A stretch of DNA of 64,000 nt from Panonychus citri. Its lineage: Eukaryota > Arthropoda > Arachnida > Trombidiformes > Tetranychidae. The translations under genes and the position numbers were made by a program. The notes beneath the pieces were generated by a model, which searched no databases, had not been told where the DNA came from, and saw only the letters and a program-made list of their open reading frames with translations. The stretch spans positions 868,001 to 932,000 of the forward strand of contig NW_026515540.1 in assembly GCF_014898815.1 (NCBI RefSeq), given 5' to 3'. Positions 13,501 to 26,984 of the stretch are shown piece by piece; the first letter of the stretch is position 1; every line of letters begins with the position of its first letter.

Positions 13501-16500
13501 ACTATGTTAATTGTTAACAATTTAAGTTACTTACTTGTCTTTGAAACCTTCAAAGTCCTCTGATTGTTCACTAATTGTTAATTCTGGATCAAGGTAAGGT
13601 CCATAACAATCAGCTTCGTTGACGGTATCACTGTTTCCTTGGTGTTTGTACAATTGTAATGAACAATCATCGAGCTAAATTGTTTACAATTAAGGGTGAA
13701 AAATAAGTAACAATTAGTGATAATCAATAAGTGTATTGTGTCATCATTTTCAATTGTTGATTGTAAATATCTTTGTCAATTTGATTGTCATTGAATAACT
13801 AATTTGATTATGGGACAATTTTGTTTAATTGTCATCCGGAAGTTTGGTCAAGGTCAATCTAATTCAAAACCAATCAAACACAATTAGTTAATTGTGATCC
13901 ATTGATGGTGATGGTGATTAGTATAATGATCATCACCATCACCATCATCATCATCATCATCATCATTGTAATTAAAATTTACAATCTAAACTTTTCAACT
14001 TGTTTAAATTGATTTGATTGACTTGATTTGATTTGCTTCTGGGAAAGTTAATCCAGTTCCGGTTAAAATTAAATTGTATATCCTTGATTGTCGAGACTTG
14101 ATTGTTGAATTAGTAAGAGCAGTTAAAAAAAAGTGATTGTAATTTAATCATCTTAAATACTGATATTATTATGATTAACTAATAATAATAAATACAAATA
14201 AGTCATCAGGTAATTTAATCAATTGGAAAATAAAAATTACATTTACAATCAGATGAAGATGAAATTAAAAACTCAATCAGCCATCACAATTAACTTAGAT
14301 TTAAATATAAATCAATGAGGTGAAAATTTCTACAATCAGTTGAAAATTAATCAACAACAATTAACATTGAACAATATGAATTAAATAGTAAAATAAAGTT
14401 CAACTCACACACACCCAACAGAAATTAAATGAATTAATGAATTAACTTTCAATCGATCAGTAAATTGTTATCATTGTAGCAATTATAATAATGATAATAT
14501 TTAATCATTTGTCCTTCAACTAACAGTTTAACTATGATTAGTTTTGATTGGTGATAATCAAGAAAAAAACTTTTCATCTTAATCAAACTTGAAAATCTTA
14601 TTTTCGTATATACAAAAAATTGAACAAGTGATAAATTAACCAACAATCAATTTTAATAGTAACAATTAACAAGAAAAGAGAGAGAGACTTAGACACACCT
14701 TTACGGTAAAAGGATAAATAATATTAATACAATTGAGAAGAGAAATTAACTAATAACAACAATTAAAGATTCGAGAACAGGTGAGTTGGAGTAATATGGT
14801 AAAGTCCTAAACTCGAGAAGCTACAAATGTGAATTGTATGTCAGAAATAATCAGTTAATCATCAAAATTAATCATTCACCTTGAAATGTTGAGATAAATT
14901 ATCGTTTAATTGTTTATCGTTAATGTACAGAAAAAAACTTCGAAGCTCAAAAGTTACGATAAACAAATCGACGATTCTTTAAGGTTAGATCACTTTTCTG
15001 ATCTCAACAATTTAAACTTTTTTGTTCCTTTTTGCTAATCCATCTGTTTAATCATCGTACAATCATTTAATCAATGATGATAATTAACTAATTGTAATCA
15101 TTTTCAATTTTCCTTCTTATTAATAATCAATCAATTATAAAAATCTATTGTAATGTTGCTTTGAAATCAAATTTAGTTTGTCTTTTTGTCATCTTGATTG
15201 TTGGTCAGTTAATTGTTGTTGCTATTTGGTGAAAAAAAAACCAAATTAATCAACTAAATTAACTTGAGGCTATTCATAGTTTGTTGATTCATCAAATTGT
15301 CTTGTGGGTTAGATTGTCATGTTGATTGTTAAATTTAATTGTCATCTTTTTTTGATGATGATGATGCTCTTGATTGTTAACTTTTTTTTTGAATTATAAT
15401 TTGTCAACCATTTCAATTTACTATTCATTGTTAACTGTTGGACACTTTGATGGTGTCATGTTAATTGTGATTATTTTAATTAACTTGATGATGATTTAGT
15501 GACCATCAGACCTTTAATTTTAATTGTAATTGTTGTGATTAAAGTTGATGATTAAGAAAATTTTTTTGGAGGAAAAAAGTTTTCATATAAAAACTAAACT
15601 AATTCAAGTTTGTTAACATTTTTTTTTTCTTGGTATCATTTAAATTGTTGGACTAAAATTATGATTAAGGAAGATGATTTAAATTGTTTACTTAATTCAG
15701 ATAGACATCACGGTTGTTTGTTGCTGTTAATAATTTGTTAATTGTTTAATTTGGTCAGTGTCTTAAAACTGACCACTCCAAACACTCCGGGTTTTGCTGT
15801 ACCGTTGTTTTCATTGTTAACTGGAGCAATTGTTTAAATTAATTGTGACAATTTAATGCCACATCTTAACCATGCATTCATTGAAAATCATTTAATCATA
15901 ATCATCAAAAGTTAATCACAATTAACAATAAATAATAAAGAAAAAAGTTTTTTTTTAAAACAACAACAACAACAAAAAAACCAACACAATAAACTTTGTA
16001 TTTTCATCATGGTAACAATTTAATATATTGAACAGTTTAATTGTTTCAATCGTGACTTATCAACAATCAACAATTAAGGATTTGTGGTACAGAAAACAAC
16101 AAATCAAAGTAATCATAAAAACTAATGAGTTAACAATTAAATTATCATTATTATAATTATCATATTATTAATATACAGAAATCACAATTATCAAAATGAC
16201 ATAATCAATATTGATTATCTCATTGATTGTTACAATTAACCATGTTAATCGTATACACTAACAATTAATCAATATTAGGATTAACTAGCAATAATTTAGG
16301 CCATTATAATTGTTTTTAATTTTCACACCTTAGTTAGTTAATTGTTGGTAATCAAGATGAATCAAGTTTTTCAATGTTACGTCAGTAATCAACTAATCAT
16401 AACAATTTAAAACTTTTCAATCAAATCAACATCACATCACAAACCACAAGAAATTAACAATTTGCTTTTTGTTTATATCTCTCATCTATTATTAAATTGT

Positions 16501-18381
16501 AAATAATAAACACAATCAAATCTAATCACAATTAACCAAAAAAAGTGATATAAGCTCATAAACCTTCAATTGAATCAAATTTAACAGTAAAGTTGATTAA
16601 GTTAATTGTTCAAGCCCAGAAAGAAATTGTTTACTTTTTTTTTGAAAATAATAAATTCCAATTGTAACTCTATGAAAAACCTTAATTGTTACAATCAACG
16701 GAATATATTAATATATAAGTTTTAATGGTTAAGCTAATCAAAAAATGGTCTCGCCCGAAAATTAAGAAAAACTTTAATAGTTAATCAACAATTAAAAGAG
16801 TTGGAAAAGTTGATCAATACAATTGAGCAAATAATCAAAAAGATGTGACAATTAAATTTAATAATAAAATTAGTCTAATGTTAATCCACCTTAATCAAAT
16901 TGCAATCATCATCAATAATCAAGATCAATGTAAACAATTAATGGTAAGCAAAAAGTTAATTGTTATATTTTAAGAAAGTGAAAACAATTAAGGAAACAAT
17001 TGACCCTAATAATATATCAACAGCAACAAAAAACTGACCTGGAAACCAAAAAATTAGTGATCAACTTTTAAATTGTTGTTGTTGTGGTCAAGCAATTTAA
17101 TTGACATAATCATGATTTTCAATCAACGACAGAAAAAAGTAAAAAAAAATTCATTGATAATAAATTATTATCAGCATGATAACTAAAAGGTAAATAAAGA
17201 TTCAACAATTTGGAGGAAAAAAAAAATTTTCTAAGATTCATATCTTATCCTCATCATTTCCACTTCCGGTCAACACTAGAGGTCAAAGAATAACAAAAAA
17301 AAACTCAGAGGGAGGTGATGATGACTCATCTACATAAAGCATCCTCATCCTAAAACAAAATGCATCATCTATGATATTGAAAGTTTGATTTATCAGGAAA
17401 ACAAAAATAACAAGATAAACAATCAAAACTAATTATGATTAACTAAATGGTTTCCTGTAGTTAATTGTAATCAACTAATGTTTTGGTTATTTTAATCAAT
17501 TTTCATTGACCATTGGATATAAATATTATTGGCAACTGTTTGTGAAATTAAATATTACAATTTATTGCTTAATTGTTACGGTTAAATTGTTTGATTGGTT
17601 GGAAAAATACAATTAGTAAATTGCTTGTGTTGTATAACAACAATTAGTAATCAGTATTTTTTTTTTCATATAAAAGTCCTAAGTAATCAAAATTAAACGG
17701 AAATTGCCTCAAGAGGGGCTTTTAATTGCTCCGGTTGATTAGTGATTTAAATTGATGATTAAAGTTAAGGGTAATATGATTAGTTAAATGTTGCAATTAA
17801 GTAAGTTGATTAACTTAAAAGTATTAAAAAAAATTTTCGCAATTTTTTTTCTCAACAAATTCAACTCGCAACTGACCAATTAAAACAAGTGCATTGATGC
17901 TCAAGATGAAGATGAAGATGAAGATGATGAGTAAAGTAACGGTTTAAATTGATGATTAAATTGAATATGAAAAAACTGTTTCCTCAAGAGTGTGAATTGT
18001 TTCCTCATCATCATCATCTTAATCTTAATCATCTTCATCATCAAGCCCACCCGTGAGAGAGATTCAAAGTCTCACCATGTGATATATACAAAATTTCATC
18101 ATGAATTAATAACTTGAATATATCACCACAAAATTAACCATATAAATTGATATTAGCATCATAAGGATGAAGATAAAGATGATAGCAAGTTCATAATCAG
18201 CTGAATATAACTGTCAGGGTGGTTTCAAAATCAAATCATAATAACAATCACCAACAGCAGGAGAAAGTACTTAGAGTATATTTAACCTTAGCAACGAATC
18301 TCAATCTGAATCAAACATTTCATCATGTTCCTCTTAATGAATAAGTCTATTGATTAATAGTCAAGATAATTGTATTAGAAA

Positions 18382-18415
<34 letters not shown>

Positions 18416-19388
18416 GAAAAAATTGAATTATCATCATGCATCATGGAAATTGACTCAGAACTTTTTGTTTTTCATCTTACTCTTTATCAACCATGTAAAA
18501 AATGCACATGAAATTATATTTATAATAATTCAAATTCAAAGACTAATAAAATGATTCCCTGATGAGACAATATCATTATTGTTTTACTACCTTAATTTTC
18601 ATCAATGTTATCATGACAATCAGAATCAGAATCAGATGATGATGGTGATAATATCATCATGACAAATATCATGGGGATTTTAAAGACAAACTTTGTCTTT
18701 TTTTTGAAATATTAACAAAAAAAGTTTTTCCAACCAAATATCCGGCATTATTTTATTATATATTCATTAACAATTTGATTATTATCATGTTTTCATTATC
18801 TTAAGAGAGAGAGAGGAAAATATCATGATAATAATTAACATCAATTGATGATAATGTCAAGAGATGTTAATTAGATTCATTGACAAGGAACAAACAAACA
18901 AAAAAATAACATGAAACAACGCCCGAAATGAAGATGAGAGAGAAAAGTTGTAATTCTAAATTGGAATCGTAATTATCGTATTAATTATATTCTTTACCTG
19001 TTATGTTAATCAATGACAATCAAGACAAAGAGTGTAAAAAATTAAGGTGAACACAACAAAATAAAGGATTCACAAGTTGAGGCTTAGACTAAGTTTAGAT
19101 TGGATAAGTTAATTGCTGGTCTTTTAACTTGATTGTTGTGGTTAATTGTTGGACAATTATTGATAATAATATGTTACTTACTCTGTGAGGTGCTTGAAGT
19201 AATCGATGTACTCCCGCAATTTGATTAATTAACGGTATATTTACATTGAATGAATAGAGAGGAGGTCGAGGTGGTTCAGGGAAATTAGTTGATGCTCGGA
19301 ATGGGTCAATATCGTTCAGGTACTGAACTCGACAGGTTAAGGTTTGAGTCATACGATCACTTTTATCGTTGAACATAATGATTGGCAT
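4833..19388 (-). CDS. Fhod: FHOD-family formin, N-terminal part (six exons; gene continues off the left edge)
   Basis: Formins of the FHOD group nucleate and bundle actin in stress fibres and sarcomeres. Six minus-strand exons read in one frame with GT-AG borders: 19388-19182, 13674-13535, 13447-13389, 6487-6420, 5125-5020, 4927-4833, giving residues 1-225. Exon 1 carries the Ras-binding-like GTPase-binding fold with CRVQYLNDIDPF, STNFPEP and AGVHRLLQAPH. Exon 2 has LDDCSLQL, exon 3 AIILRIRLSVRVHS, exon 4 NSSGSNLRRALFTLKQIFQ, exon 5 DDKDLVHAF and NYQNYILR, and exon 6 LYVDGMNGVIEHNETIQWLY; the last four belong to the FH3/armadillo region. All match known FHOD1/FHOD3/Fhos N-termini collinearly, and the phases fit exactly. 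The ATG at 19388 is chosen because the protein then begins about as far from the first conserved block as vertebrate FHODs do. The FH1, FH2 and C-terminal autoregulatory parts must lie left of base 1. Introns are 92 bp, 1.3 kb, 6.9 kb, 87 bp and 5.5 kb. Confidence 0.93.
5126..6419. repeat. FHOD intron with GA and CT microsatellites
   Basis: A 1.3-kb intron between the exons ending in KQIFQ and starting with DDKDL. It holds a GA run at about 5867-5888 and a CT run at 6098-6126. Open frames here are low-complexity Ser/Leu/His translations of these repeats and are not treated as genes. Confidence 0.7.
6098..6126. repeat. (CT)n microsatellite
   Basis: CT dinucleotide run of about 29 bp in the FHOD intron between exons 4 and 5. 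Confidence 0.95.
7519..7561. repeat. (TC)n microsatellite
   Basis: Uninterrupted TC dinucleotide run of about 43 bp within the large FHOD intron; the longest pure dinucleotide run I noticed in the window. Confidence 0.95.
12806..12847. repeat. 15-bp perfect inverted repeat
   Basis: Arms ACTAATCATTATGAT (12806-12820) and its exact reverse complement (12833-12847) are separated by a 12-base spacer. It could form a hairpin in the FHOD pre-mRNA or be a chance product of A+T-rich simple sequence. No function is implied. Confidence 0.8.
13675..19181. other. 5.5-kb FHOD intron, first intron
   Basis: Intron between FHOD exon 1 and exon 2. It contains ATC runs near 13940-13970, a GA run at 18384-18412 and many AACAATTAA-type words. 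No open frame with coding character was found. Confidence 0.6.
18384..18412. repeat. (GA)n microsatellite
   Basis: GA dinucleotide run of about 29 bp in the first FHOD intron. Confidence 0.93.
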
Positions 19389-19819
19389 GCATTCAGATTA
19401 ACAACACGTACGATTTAATGATGATTATGATTAAAATTTAATCCAATTCACTTTTAAACTATTAATGATTAACTGATTGTTAAACATACACAGATAGTAT
19501 TATTATTAATATCCAGCAACAATTGGGTTAACATTGTTTTTCAATTTGTATATATATAAAAAAAATTTGTTTCGTTAATTGTAATCCTTTAAATTAATTC
19601 GGGTTTTAATTATATTATTCACAATTCACTTTAAGTTGCTTTGATGATGATTAGGATGATTACAACCTATTGGTGATTAAGAAAAAGAAATGATAAAAAC
19701 ACTAGATGATTAACTAATTGTTGAGATTAGACTAATACAAAGTGGTTGTTAATAGGTAAAGGTAAGTACGTTGTTGTTAATTGTTTTGATTTATTGTCAG
19801 TGGGAAAAAATTACAAAGG

Positions 19820-19822
19820 AGA

Positions 19823-19861
<39 letters not shown>

Positions 19862-21260
19862 AGAAGGGGAGGAGGAAGATGAGGGTGGGAAGATAAGGAT
19901 GATTATTATCATGTTAATGACGATTGATAAAATTTACTAACTCATTGTCATTGGTGATTGCCGGTCAAGCTTGATGACTCGGCTCAACTCAATGTCCATA
20001 AGGACAGCACAAGATAATCACAACAATTAACTCTCATTGTGATTAGTTTATTGATGATGAAAAGATGAAGATAAATAGTATATCCCGTTCCGGTGAAAAT
20101 TCCTTTGATTTTTTTTTTCTTCTCTTTTTTTATCTTCTTCTTAACTTCTAATGTTTTTCTTGTTATAAAACAACAAGAACAGGTTAAGGTTACAAGAGAG
20201 TAAGAAGTTGCTCTTAAGACACTTTACTCCAAAGATGATGAAGATGATGACGAAAAAAAAAGATGATTTTTCACAAAGAGAAAGAGAGAAGATGAATTTT
20301 CACAATTTTTCTTCTCTTCTTTTTAGTATTTCTAGTATTTGATCCGAAGAAAATTGAAAGAAACGTTCAAAGAGAGAGAAATGACCAATGTCCATTCAAA
20401 ATTGATGAGAAATCACAAGAAAACTTTTTCAATGCGAACAACAAAAAATGATAAATATTAGAAAGAAAGAGAGAGAGAGATGATAACACTTTTGAGAGAA
20501 AAGAAAGAGAACAGAGAGAAGAAGAAAGTAAAGTAAGGTAAAAATGGTATTTGAGAAACACGAGTTTGATGTTAGTGTGTATTGGTTACCTTTTTGTTTG
20601 TGTACAGGTAACAAAGTAACAGCAACAGACTCAAAGTTGCTTTCTTACCTTTACTACAACACTGACAGGTTTGACCCTTCAAAACAAGTACCAAGAATTT
20701 TGGAAGATAAGAAAGGGAGGAGAGAGAGAGAGAGAGAGGTTGAAGGGGAGGAGGATAAAGGGAGTGAGAGAGAAAGAAAGAGAGAGAATATCTAACCGGA
20801 CTGGTCAAAGAAAGAGAATGAGTGAGTAAGTGAGAGAGATAGAGAGAGAGAGAGATGATGATGAAAATGATGAACAAGAAACTCGTTTGAAGATACGGCC
20901 ACTAGGTAACAGGTATGAGAATTTGAAATGATGAATATCAAAAGTAAGATAAAAAGAAAGGTAAAAAAGGGGAGGAAAAACTTTGGTATTAGTTAGATGG
21001 AGCTTATACTCACAGAGAGATGATGAGGGGTTAAAGGTGGAAGAGAGAGAGGGAGAGAGAGAGAGAGAGTATGATAAAGATGAAGATGAATGAGAGAGAG
21101 AGAGAGGAAGACGAAGATACTTGGATGATAAAGAGAGTGTGAGTGAGCCAGAGGAAAGACAGAGAGAAAGAGTCTTGATTGAAACCTTTTCAAGAGGATG
21201 GTGATGATAAGAGAGACAGAGACAGACAATGATGATAATGATGATGATGATGATGATGTT
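19820..21260. repeat. GA/CT and GAT microsatellite cluster
   Basis: A dense group of purine runs on the plus strand: (GA)n at 19831-19857, about 20719-20738 and about 21050-21069, followed by a GAT array at about 21238-21257. The strand asymmetry (purines on plus) persists over about 1.4 kb just upstream of the FHOD coding start. Overlapping open frames in this stretch are repeat translations. Confidence 0.75.
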
Positions 21261-24200
21261 AACTTGATGATAAATCTAATAATTGGATGTATTCAATTGT
21301 AATTTGATTAAATTTTTTTTCTTCCAAATTGTATCAACGAAACCTTTTTAACCCTCATCATCATTATCATCATCTGGTCAATATCATTGAAGATGCTTAA
21401 TTATTTGCTAATTGTTGATCAAATTTGAGGAAATTGATTGTTTCTTTCAAGTTTCCATTCTAATCGTTGATCAGAATTTTTTTCATCTTTTTTTTACTTT
21501 CTTTTCTCTCTCTTATTCATCTTTCTCATCATCATCATGATGATTACAAGGTAAATTGTTGATTAACTTCATTTCCGTTAATCTACCAATTCAAGTGCAA
21601 CAATTTATCTTGATTACTTTAATTTTCCTCAAAATTCCCAACATTTTTTGCAATCAGAATGTTTAATAAGCACAATTAGTTTTGTAAATAAAGTAAATTG
21701 TAATTAACAAGATGATCTGAAAATTGATTGTGATCAATTAGCAAACACAATTTGTTTCAATTTAAAAGCGTTGATTTTGTTTATTTTTCAATAAAAATTT
21801 GAAACTTTTCTCATAATATTATTGACATGATTAACTGATTTGATTAACGTTGATTAGTTGGCAAATAATCATCCACCATCAAGATGATTATCATTTATAG
21901 TAAATTAATGTATTAAATTGTTTACATTGTCAATGTTCAAAAATAACAACAATTAACATCGTACAATTAAGTTAAATATTTGACAAACGAAAACAGAAAT
22001 GGTTACAGTTAATTGTGATAATTGAAAATCAAATTATTGTGAAAACAAATAATTTAATCAATTTCCCATCTAATTGTTTACAATTAACAATAAGAATCTA
22101 ATTGATTAATTGAGTGCAAGTGATTTAAATCTAATTAGATTATAAGAAGATTCAATTTCCATTGGTAATCATGTGAGTCGATTTTCTGGTTAATTAGAAA
22201 GTTAATTAAAACCATTGATTGTGATTAATTGTCAAGGAGTTAAGATGTAGGTTAATTGTTAAAGAGAGGATGATGAAGATGATGAGGATGATCGGTGGGT
22301 GGAGGAAGATGACGAAGAAAAAAATTCGAAAGAAACTTTATTCTTTTCTCCATAGGATAATAAGGCAGATGTCGAATTTTTTTCTTCTTATAAAGTAAGA
22401 GAAAAAGAAAGAGACAAAGATGATAAAGATGATAAAGATGATGATGATGATGATGATGCAGATGATGATGATAAAAGATGCAGATGATCAGGTAAACAAG
22501 ATGATTTGTTTATGGGAATCAAAAGTAACCATATTTACCTGTTCTCGAGGGTCAGAGACATTTGATTATATTTTTACACTTTAATTTTAATTTGACAATT
22601 TATTTGATTGTAACTTTCAATCAATAATCAAATTTGATTGTGATTGAAATCACTTTCTCTTAACAATAATAATGTAATAATAATGAACAATTATCATTAA
22701 GTATTCATGGAATCAAATCTCATGCTAATAATAAACTGACAATCAATTTGTTTTGATAATTTTGTTGATATGAAAAAATAAAATAAAATAAAATCATTAT
22801 TTCTGATAATCAACAATAACAATCAAGGTAATATTATTAACTATATGTATGCTATTTTTTGTATATAACTAATTTAATCATCAACAAATTTCAATTGAAC
22901 AATTTGATTATTGTGTCCTGATGTTGATCATGATTAAACATTGTAACTAATTCAGTTCCAAGTTGGCTTAATCTCTCACAATTTGTTGCCAATTTTGTTG
23001 ATCATTTGTTACTATTGATTTGATTGTGTTATTCACAATCAACCAAGCAAAATATAAATTCACTATTTGCTTCACCAATTAATTAAGAAGCTTCATCAGG
23101 TAAAATTGTTGATCATTCCTTAAATTCAGAGTAACTATCAGAAAAAAAGAAGAAAAAATCAAAGCTACGGTCTCTTTACTTTCTCTTTCTTTTCATCATC
23201 CTCATCATCTTCATCATCTTCATCATCACCATTGAATTTACCTTGATTCTAATCAACAGAATCATTGGAACGTAAAAAAAACTCAAAGACTTCAATCTAA
23301 CATCAATACAATTCATCATAGATTTAAACTCCTTTTCATCATCACAACTATCATCCTACTCTTATCCCTTATCATCTTCATCATGATCATCTTTGAAAAA
23401 AAAACTCTCTCTTTCTATAATAAATGATCATCATCATCTCTCCATCTACCTGAGTCTAGTATCATCATCTTTTCACAGGTAACACACAACATCAAATCTA
23501 AATGATGTTAAAAAAAGGTTAGTCGGTAATAATAAGAGAGTATGAGATAATCATATCATCATTACAATCGTAATCAAATCAATTCATGAATACAATTAAG
23601 ACACTAATTGTCATGGTGATGTTAATTATCATCATAATCAGTCACCCATAGACCCAAAAAAATTACACTTTAACCAGAACTGAATGAAAAAAATCAAAAT
23701 CAAAACCAATGGAAGAACAAAATTGGATCTCTGTCAATGTGATAACAAGAATACAATTAAATTGATAACTTGCATGATGATCAACAAATAATTTACAATC
23801 AAAAGATAGCAATTAATTTGATCCAGAATAGAAACTATTTCATCATCATCTTAATAATTATCATCCTTTTCTCTTATATAATGATAACTTTCTCATCCTC
23901 ATCCTCTTGACCCTCTCTCTCTCTCTCTCTTTTCCCTTTAGCTTTTTGTCCCAATTGTAAAGGTAAGAAATTAAATGTTCAAGGAAACTTAAAATCTCCC
24001 AATGATGATAATGACGATAATGATGATGAAGATAAAGATGATGTAAAAAGGGAGGATGATGATGAAAAGGTAACCCTGAAAACGAAATAACCTTTTCACA
24101 GTCTAAAGGTTTTACCTGAATGTTCACAAAAATAAGTTAATAGAAGAGAAGAAAAAAACTTTTTTTTTTCTTCTAAAGTTTTATCAACCGTTGAGCTTAA

Positions 24201-26954
24201 GCCAAAGGGATGAAGATGAAGATGCGGTGGAGAGTTTGTGGGTGGGGATGAGGATGAAGATGATGAAGAAGATGAAGCCAGACAAAACCATATAACCACA
24301 TAACCGTGTAACCCACCAATCTTCATTTTCGAATTTACTTTTTTCTCTTCTCTTCTCTTTCTTTTTTTTGTCTTCTTCTCATTTTCTCTTCAACCAGAGT
24401 GAAAGTTTGACTGACCCAATATCGTATTGTTCATAATTCATATACCCTGAAATGCGTGAAGGCAAAATCAACTTGGTTTACTCTTAATTGTAATCAATTT
24501 GAGAGAAACATTTTGATTGTCAAAGAAAATTAAATTGTTACTGTTCACCTATGTAGTGAAAGTTTAATTGTTCATTTGATTGTTGATCGCAAATCCGGAA
24601 ATTAATTCATTCTAATTTATTCATATTCAACAATTTACAATGTAAAGGTTTCAATTAAATCCTTTTATCAGTCAATTACAATTTGATTGTTGTTGATTAC
24701 AATTATTGTAACATCAATTGTTACAATTGTTTTTTATTCACCCAATAATCATGATTTATATATTGAATGCTATTAATCAATTGTAACTTTTTGATTGCTT
24801 ACAATCAACAAATCATTGTTAATTGTTGTTGTTGTTGTTATTGATTTGGAATCAAAGTTAAATGTTATCATGAAAAAAACCAGGAATCAGAATTAAGATT
24901 CATGGTAATCATGTAATTTGAATAATCTATTAATTTGGTGTTAATTGTGTTGTTAATTGTTTATTGGCTTTTGTTGTTAGTAGTCCAGTTGATTAGTTAA
25001 TTGTTAATTAGCATAAATTTGTTGTTAAAAAGAGATGCCAACAATTAACCTAAATTTTATTACCAAAGTTTTATCATTGGTTTTCAACATTTTCTTATAT
25101 TATAATAAATTGTTACAATAATTTAAATTAAAAGTTGATTAATTGAAGTGGTAACTAAATTAATTGTGATTCAGTTGAGGGTTAAATCAAATGTTGCCCT
25201 AAATTTTGTTGATCATTAAATTTGGTTACAACATTGGAATACAGAGTTATAACAATTAACCCTTTTTCGAGATGTTTGTTTCCAACAATTAAGACTCGTT
25301 GATTGTTATTAAATTATTAGTAACATTTATATGTAACTATGTGGCCTCACCTGTAGTTGAGTTGATTGTTTCACCAAAAAAAAGTGATTAAATTATCAAG
25401 TTAATTATAATTATCATCAAGATGATTAACATCACATTGATGAGAGATTTAATTTAATCAAGATCAGGTCAATATATTTGTGATTATTATGATTAAGGCC
25501 TTTTAACGTGAGTGGAAATTTTAATTTAATTAACATGCCGATCAGTTGATAAAATGTTGATTGTAGTTAGTTAATTGTTATCAAATATAGTCATTAACTA
25601 TTAATAATTCAATCTAATTGTTTAATTTTGATAATCAACATGATCCTTTCAAAATATTGTTAATTCCATTGGTTAATCTTGTTGCTTTTACTTTATCACA
25701 ATTAACGTTGTGAAACTAATCAATTGGCTCTTCCGGTAACAATTAACATTTTCAAGGTTAATCTAAATCATCACCATTTCCTTTTCCACCAAATTTTAAT
25801 TGCAGTTAATTTTTAATTTAGTTTCAATTTCACTTTTTTTTTGCTGCAAAAAAATTAGTCAACCAGTAAATCTGATAAATTGTCACCAATTAAACGTTTG
25901 ATTAGATTGATAATCAAGGTAAATTATCAATTTAGTTTAGTCACCTTGTCCAGTAATTTGTTAATGATGAACAATTAGTTTTTAATTGTCAGTGATTTGA
26001 AAAACAAAAATACAAATGAGGAAATTATTGTCACGATAACAATCAAGCAATTAAAGTTAATTGTCAACCATTTGATGTTCAATTTTTCAAGTTTATTAAT
26101 CTAAACTAAATTAATAAAATAAAAACATTAACATTAATTGTTTTTCACTTTGATTGTTAATCATTTCAACTAATTGCATTCTTTAATATTAGCAGTTTAA
26201 CATTATCATTCTTGTTTAATCAATGACAATTAAGTAATATTTAAGGTAACAAATAACAACAATTAAACATTGAAAGACAAGTTAAATTGCTGATGATGGT
26301 GAATGTAAACAAATGATAACCTTGAACAATTAACAGTAACAATTAACACCAAACAACAACAATAACATTGTCTGAGTCTAAATGTCAACTAATTGTATTT
26401 ACCTGAACTGAGTAAACCAAGAAACAAAAAGTTGAAAGTAAATAATTAACTTAATTATTATCACAAATCATGATGATAATCAACAGTAAGCACATTAACT
26501 AATAACTGATGACATCAATAAACACCTTAATCAATGGTAATAATATAAAATTAATCACCTTTCAATCAAGTAAATCAATTGAATCCACTTAAAATTGTAT
26601 AACTATAAACATACACAATGTGAACAACAATCAAGTTAAAAGTCAACTTCAAGGTAAATCAATTAGATTAGATTAGTTAATCAACAAATTACTCTTCATT
26701 AGGAAAAGCTCAATCAAACTGAATTAAGTTAATAACCAGTAATCAGTTAAATTAAGGCGAAAAAGAAGAAAAAAAAATGTTCAAAGTAAATATTTCATCA
26801 GAATTTAAAACCAATCCTGAAAATTTTTCTTCTCCATCACAACTTAATTTATCTTAATCATCTTCATCTTCATCATAAACAAATGAACAGGAAATCATCA
26901 ATTCAAAGGTAAAGGTGTGGTCATTTAGTAATCATGGTTATCCTGACCAAGTCA

Positions 26955-26984
26955 CCAGAATCCAGAATCCAGAATCCAGACAAT
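26955..26984. repeat. Short 7-bp tandem repeat
   Basis: The word CCAGAAT is repeated about three and a half times within the gene-poor interval. Confidence 0.8.

Noticed and set aside
20544..21229. Open frames on both strands with runs of Arg-Glu or Ser-Leu
   Set aside because: They translate GA/CT microsatellites, overlap each other on opposite strands and lack splice context or any conserved motif.
23861..24326. Two minus-strand open frames rich in His, Ser and Pro
   Set aside because: The composition is explained by GAT and GA repeats; there is no recognisable domain and no partner exon.
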